A stretch of 64,000 nt of DNA, taken from Stachybotrys elegans (lineage: Eukaryota > Ascomycota > Sordariomycetes > Hypocreales > Stachybotryaceae). Positions 59,197 through 64,000 of this stretch are shown in pieces (position 1 is the first letter of the stretch; every line of letters begins with the position of its first letter). The notes beneath the pieces were generated by a model. That model was given only the letters and a program-made list of their open reading frames with translations. It ran no database searches and was not told where the DNA came from. Location of the stretch: NCBI GenBank assembly GCA_020746835.1, contig JAGPNK010000005.1, positions 868,001 through 932,000 of the forward strand, read 5' to 3'. The translations under genes and the position numbers were made by a program.

Positions 59197-59737
59197 ATGT
59201 CGTTTCCCACGCGATCTATTCCGTCGCATGTGCGCGCAGGCAGCACCTCCACATCCTCCACCGCACAGTCGCCTGCACTTCTGGCGCGTATAGAGGAGAA
59301 GAAAGCCGAGCTGGAGCACCTGAAGGAATTAAGAGATCTCAGTGCAGCTGTGGCGATGCAGATGGAGAATCTGGCAGACAAACTATCGACATTGTCGGAC
59401 GGAACCGAGGGTATTTACGTTGAAACCTTGGAAGTCGTATTCTAGACTCACAGGATGGCAGCAATCGCTACCGTTGTTGGCAACTGGCATAACGTGCTAC
59501 GTGCTATCAACATGGCCTCATGTTTGTCTCGAATCTCTCACCCGAACGCAACTGCTAACATTCTCGAAAGCGAAACTCGCGAGCCCGCCTACCGATGCTC
59601 CAGCGCCCGAAGACTCCGAGTCGACAGTAGCACTGCCACAGACACTCGTCCGCATTCCCACAGAGCATGCACCGACGCTGCAAGCCCAAGCAGAAGCCGT
59701 GGAAAACGCTGCAGCCGCATCAGACAATCCGGCGTAA
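59197..59737 (+). CDS. DAD2: DASH complex subunit Dad2
   Basis: Component of the ring-forming DASH/Dam1 complex that couples kinetochores to microtubule ends. Three exons (59197-59410, 59462-59521, 59571-59737) give 146 aa. Only this splice set restores the Dad2 core: ALLARIEEKKAELEHLKELRDLSAAVAMQMENLADKLSTLSDGTE then AIATVVGNWHNVLRAINMAS, which covers almost the whole conserved domain. The remaining ~50 residues are Pro/Ala-rich and poorly conserved in the family. Exon 2 is only 60 bases and introns are 51 and 49 bp. The ATG at 59197 gives a short Ser/Thr-rich leader. Confidence 0.93.
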
Positions 59738-60941
59738 AGGCCTCCATCCGAAGTCAGCTCGCCCATTGCCACCTCTGGATGTGAAGAAGTGCTATGCGGG
59801 GTAGGACGCGTCCGACGCGCTATGCGAAATCTCTCGTCCTGGCCCATGCTTCTTCATCGACTTGTCATGTGCACGGCTCCAACATGTCTGTCGCCCTGAG
59901 ATGGGAGGGCGGGGTTGAGCTCATGGATAGAAGGAAAGCTGGCCGTCAGCACAAACATCCAACCCCCGGGAGGCCTGATCCTGGGCGTCGCCTGCACTAC
60001 AGGTGTTCTTGCTAGTGTCCTACTGACCCTTGAGGTTATGAACGGTAAAAACGGCAAGGACCAGATTGGATGTTCAACTTTTCGGTCATGCCCGCAAGGG
60101 CTGCACCCCTGCCATCACATTGGAGCCCTTGTGTTCAGACGAAGGCTTTATCTTGGGCCAAGGCCCGTTTTGCAACTGATTCATGTAGCCAACAATAAGC
60201 TCTGAGAAAACTGTGCATGGGCCAGACGGGAGCAACGCACTGACTGCCTGTCAAAGCTATTGGGGCATAGCATGAGGCTGTATCTCACTTCCAATTATTA
60301 GCCATAATGCAGATGTGGCCCACGACTATCTACTTCCATACCTGCGTTAGTTTTGTTCATGCATATGGACGGACGACCTCATCATTGATTGTGTCTGTGC
60401 AGCAGGCCTTTGTCCACTCAGAGTGCTCCTTATCCGTCACAGACGCTAAGCCTTTTTGGACGATCGTGGCAGCCCCACCTGCCTCTACTACGACGCGCTC
60501 CAGCAATTGAGAAGCAGCGACATTCGACTCCTTTCTTCCTGCGAAAGGCCAGCCAAGGTAAGGTAAGGGAGAAGGGAGGAAAGGCTGCTCCCTGGTCCTG
60601 GTCCTGCCCTCAGTCCCCTCTTGCGCCTGGAAGCCTCCAAGCAAAAGCAAGGACGGCTTCGTCCTCTGGAAGGCCGCCGTACCTGCTCGTCCGCCAGACG
60701 CGTCTTGCAAGTGTGATGGCCCCCCTGCTTCTTCGTCTGCAATCCATTGCCAACATCATCTCTTGAGCATCCACCATAGATGAGGACCCTTGTTTGTTCA
60801 CGTCGTTGTCGAAGTCCAATTTAAGATTCGAGGATCCACAGGTTATTAGCTGGACCGTGGGCACATCCCTGCTCGTCCCCGAGATTGTGATTACCCCGTC
60901 AGGTCCCTCGACTACCTACGACTAGGATTCACCGGAAGACC
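59738..60941. other. Intergenic region
   Basis: 1.2 kb between DAD2 and the FELPGEA protein gene. Frames here are short and featureless. It probably includes the promoter and leader of the gene at 60942. Confidence 0.5.
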
Positions 60942-63097
60942 ATGGCTGGAGCCGTGGCCGCGCCCATTGCGGCACTATCTCGAACCGTCGAGACGAACCA
61001 GTCGACGCCGCTGGTCCCGGTCGACGCATCAACTCACCTATCTCATATAGGTCAGCTGCCGAATGGCACTTTGAACACCCTGGGTGTACTCCAGGACCTG
61101 CGAGATCATCAATTGAATGCCGCGTCCACACGGCCCCAGCTAGCCGCTGCCAGTCACGACAAGCCTCATATCGCCTATCCGTCTTGTAAGGCTAAGCCAG
61201 GCAGGGTCAAACTCAGTTCTCGGGGGTCGCGAATTGCCCGTACTCCGCTCGCCGTGGATAATTTTGAGCCACTTGGCGTTGTTCAAGAAGAGGATACGAG
61301 CCTCCTACGACGAGGTTCGCTTGGAACCGAACATTGTTCTGATCCCGCTGCCCCGCAAGGCTGTCATTCTACTTATCAGGGTAACTCGCCTTTCCCCGTG
61401 ACTCCCTTGTGACTCTTGGGCTGATATGTCTTCTTGTAGATACTTTCTCTGAGGCTCACCCACTTGCAGCGGCCGCGTCCGACTATTCCGCTGGCCAGCA
61501 AATTCTCAGACATCTGGCAGGTCAGTTCGACTGGGTAGTATCGTATCCTGCGACAGCCAGTTGGGCCGGAGATCAGGGTGCTCAATGCGACGAGAATGGT
61601 CGGCCTATTGGGAACCTGTTGTTCGGTTGCAACTTACTGTCGCGCAACAAGCGATCTACCTCCCATTCAGGCGATGGCGAGCACAAAGCAGCTGACACCT
61701 ATACACTTGTAGCCACGCCTCTCAACGGCGATGCCTATCAGCTTCATCCGATAGACGAGGCTAAAGCCCTTGGAGACGAAATGATGTCGACGACCCTTTC
61801 GCAAACGTCCCTTCACCTGGGATTGTCTCAAAGCTCTGGGCATGCTTCCGAGCGCAGCGAGCCAGCTTTGTCCCCTTGTCTCACTATTGCTAGTGACCGC
61901 AGTTCGCACGATGGCCTGTCACCTGTTGGGTCGTTTTCGATGCAGCGCATAGAGGACTCTCTTGAAGAGCTCGATAGACTCGAAGACGAGCTCGAGGCTA
62001 TCCACGCAGTTGCTCAGCCCGAGAGAAATTCGCCAGGCAAGCAAAGCTCGTTTCATGTTTCGGAGAAGCGCGGCGACGACGCCGTGGCCACCGTGAAACG
62101 TGTCTCCATCGCAGGCCCTTTTGCTACTGTTCGTGTGAAGCCTTCTGCCAAGGCCAGGCCCGCCGTACGCCCATCTTCTTCGTTGGCAGTGCGAAGCAAG
62201 CCTACAGACAGCCCAGTACGATCGCATACCCAAGAGCAGAAAGCTGCAGGCCCTCTTGTTAGGTCTCGGTCCACAGCCACACGTTCTTCTGCGCCTAATA
62301 CTGTAGTCAAGTCGTCCAAACCGTTGACGGTGCCTAGTTTTGAGCTACCAGGAGAGGCTGTGGCAAGACGCCTCAAGGAGCAGCGGGAAGCACGTGCGGC
62401 TCAACAGGCTGAGGCTCAGAAAACGGTCGCTACTCCGACGAGGACCAAATCCACTAGGCAATTGACAAAGCCGACGTTTGAACTGCCTGGCGAAGCCATC
62501 TCTCGAAGAAAGCGTGAGGAGAGGGAAGCCAGACTCAAGGCCCAGGAAGAGGAGGAACGGAAGAAGCGCGAATTCAAAGCACGCCCCTTTCGACACACCA
62601 TTGGCCCGGGAATGATCCCGCGAGAAACCTTGGCAAGCCTCGCTCGCCAGGGCAAGGCCCCTTCTAGTGATGATGTCGATGGGAAGCCAGCAACGACGAG
62701 AGCCAAACGCATGTCGCTACTGGAGGGCTCGGCAGATCAAGGACCAGTCCTTTCAACCCAGGTTCGAGGGAGAAATTCGATGGTGCCGGCATCAGATAAC
62801 GCTAGTCGCGCAACCTCGACATCTACAGGTAGCCTTGGGAAGCGGAGCAGCATCTCTGCTCTCGACACGGCCTCTCAGAAGTTGCGAGGGAAAGCAATCT
62901 TCACCAGGGACAATAGCTTGACCCAGGAGCGACAGCGTGAGAAGCTAGAGAGAGAGGAAGCGGCTCGGCGCGCCAGAGAAGAGGCTGCTGAACGCTCACG
63001 TCTTGCTAGCCGCGAATGGGCTGAGAAACGGCGTCGCCGAGAACTGGCCATGAAGCAAGCGATGCAGACAAATGCCCAACCAAGGACAGGCAATTGA
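60942..63097 (+). CDS. Basic coiled-coil protein with duplicated FELPGEA motif
   Basis: Function not recognised. Exons 60942-61380 and 61440-63097 give 698 aa. Two similar units lie in tandem: VPSFELPGEAVARRLKEQREAR (about 443-464) and KPTFELPGEAISRRKREEREAR (about 489-510), each followed by a Glu/Lys/Ala helix. The second is followed by KREFKARPFRHTIGP (about 521-535), which recalls the FKARP word in the C-terminal domain of the microtubule-binding TPX2 family. The C-terminus is a highly charged helix of Arg/Glu/Ala (REKLEREEAARRAREEAAERSRL, about 655-690). The N-terminal half is Ser/Pro-rich and disordered. I infer a cytoskeletal (spindle or microtubule) role from these features and its neighbours, with low certainty. 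Confidence 0.8.
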
Positions 63098-63624
63098 AGA
63101 GATGAACCACATCCTCGCCAGTCCAATCTACATACTGCCGCCCATACATGGACGGTGCCAGACGAACTACATTTCTTTTTGTCAGGAATACTGAGCAATC
63201 AGGTTGGGAGTATTACGGTGTTTGACATCCCGGACTTGATTTCAACGGGGCGTCAAGCGCAAGAGTCAGGAGTTGGAACGTGTTTATAGCCTCTGGCAGT
63301 CACTGCAACCTTCTTTCGTTGAATTTCTTTACATTCTAGTGTTTTAAACTTCGGTTACTGGAATTCCACACCAATATCATTTTGTAGTTTAGTCAAACCA
63401 ATGCAGTTGCTTTCATCAACATCGCGTGGTATCATGCATGGCTTCTTGGTGTTGGACAAGTAGAGAGAGAGTGTGGGCGTAGAATTGCTAAGAGCCCCGC
63501 GTAGCAGCTCACAAGTCGTTTTTCACCCACTTACATCACGGCAACCATTTTACCAAACAGACCAATCCCGCACGCGATTCTTCGAGACTCTTAATCAAAA
63601 CTCGCCATCTTTGGTGCGCCCACC
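63098..63624. other. 3' flank and carboxylesterase promoter
   Basis: 527 bases with no coding signal, AT-richer in 63330-63400. Confidence 0.5.
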
Positions 63625-64000
63625 ATGGAACCATGCGTCACGGTAAACGGCTGCGCCATAATGGGTAAAACCCTCGCCGCGTCTCACGAGGTGCCCCGGC
63701 CTGTCGATGTCTTCTACGGGATCCCGTTTGCACAAGCCGAGCGGTTCCGAGCCTCGCAGCTCCTAGATCCGTCACCGGGGATGAGCCTCAGGGCCTCAGC
63801 ACCAGGCCCCTCGGCGCCGTTTCCCACGGCGCCTCATAACACAGCGGAGAGCCCTCTGACGCTCAACGTGTTCCGGCCTGGCGGCAGAAGCAGTAGCGAT
63901 GAGGAGAAGAAGATGCCAGTAGTGGTGTACATCCACGGGGGAGGGTTCAATTTTGGCCACCCGCTGGAGCGGCACCTGGCGTCGATGCTGGGCTGGGCGC
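63625..64000 (+). CDS. Type-B carboxylesterase, 5' end (runs off the window)
   Basis: Partial alpha/beta-hydrolase, open from the ATG at 63625 to the last base with no stop (125 codons). The N-terminal part reads VDVFYGIPFAQAERF, the usual first motif (GIPYA) of carboxylesterase/lipase type B. The SPLTLNVFRP (family EDCLxLNV site) and MPVVVYIHGGGFNFG segments supply the oxyanion-hole HGGGF. The catalytic Ser, Glu and His lie beyond the window. There is no signal peptide, so a cytosolic enzyme is likely. Confidence 0.85.
   Translation, partial: MEPCVTVNGCAIMGKTLAASHEVPRPVDVFYGIPFAQAERFRASQLLDPSPGMSLRASAPGPSAPFPTAPHNTAESPLTLNVFRPGGRSSSDEEKKMPVVVYIHGGGFNFGHPLERHLASMLGWA

Overview
The window is chromosomal DNA of a filamentous ascomycete (Pezizomycotina, most likely a Sordariomycete). 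The evidence is 49-80 bp spliceosomal introns with GTATGT/GTAAGT donors and CTAAC/CTGAC branch sites, Zn2Cys6 regulators, a HET-domain gene, a purine-type xanthine dehydrogenase and a Dad2 DASH subunit. I see no bacterial, viral or intact transposon genes. I rebuilt 19 protein-coding genes by joining exons so that every reading frame closes. Exon coordinates are in the entries.

Left part (1-25 kb): a repeat-rich leader; a Zn2Cys6/fungal_trans regulator carrying an apparent -1 frameshift; a cytochrome P450; then a minus-strand run of SPO22/ZIP4 (meiosis), an AcuM-like gluconeogenesis activator (zinc cluster plus PAS), xanthine dehydrogenase, a kynurenine-type aminotransferase with a probable mitochondrial presequence, and a divergent protein kinase.

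Middle (25-47.8 kb): a KDM4-family histone demethylase on the minus strand; a TRP-like membrane protein and a membrane-anchored histidine-phosphatase-like protein on the plus strand; a HET-domain protein and a bZIP factor on the minus strand; then about 4.9 kb without a recognisable gene that contains a TA-rich island.

Right part (47.8-64 kb): compact housekeeping genes: a DUF2293 protein, RRP12 (ribosome biogenesis) divergent from VPS29 (retromer), shugoshin divergent from DAD2 (both chromosome segregation), a basic coiled-coil protein with a duplicated FELPGEA motif, and the 5' end of a type-B carboxylesterase cut by the window edge.

The genes do not form one pathway. Local functional pairings are SGO1/DAD2 at one divergent promoter, and XDH and the aminotransferase as neighbouring nitrogen-catabolism enzymes. 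I found no convincing new multi-gene system. The most unusual items are the frameshifted regulator, two micro-exons inside a zinc cluster, two degenerate catalytic domains (phosphatase-like and kinase), and the FELPGEA repeat protein.
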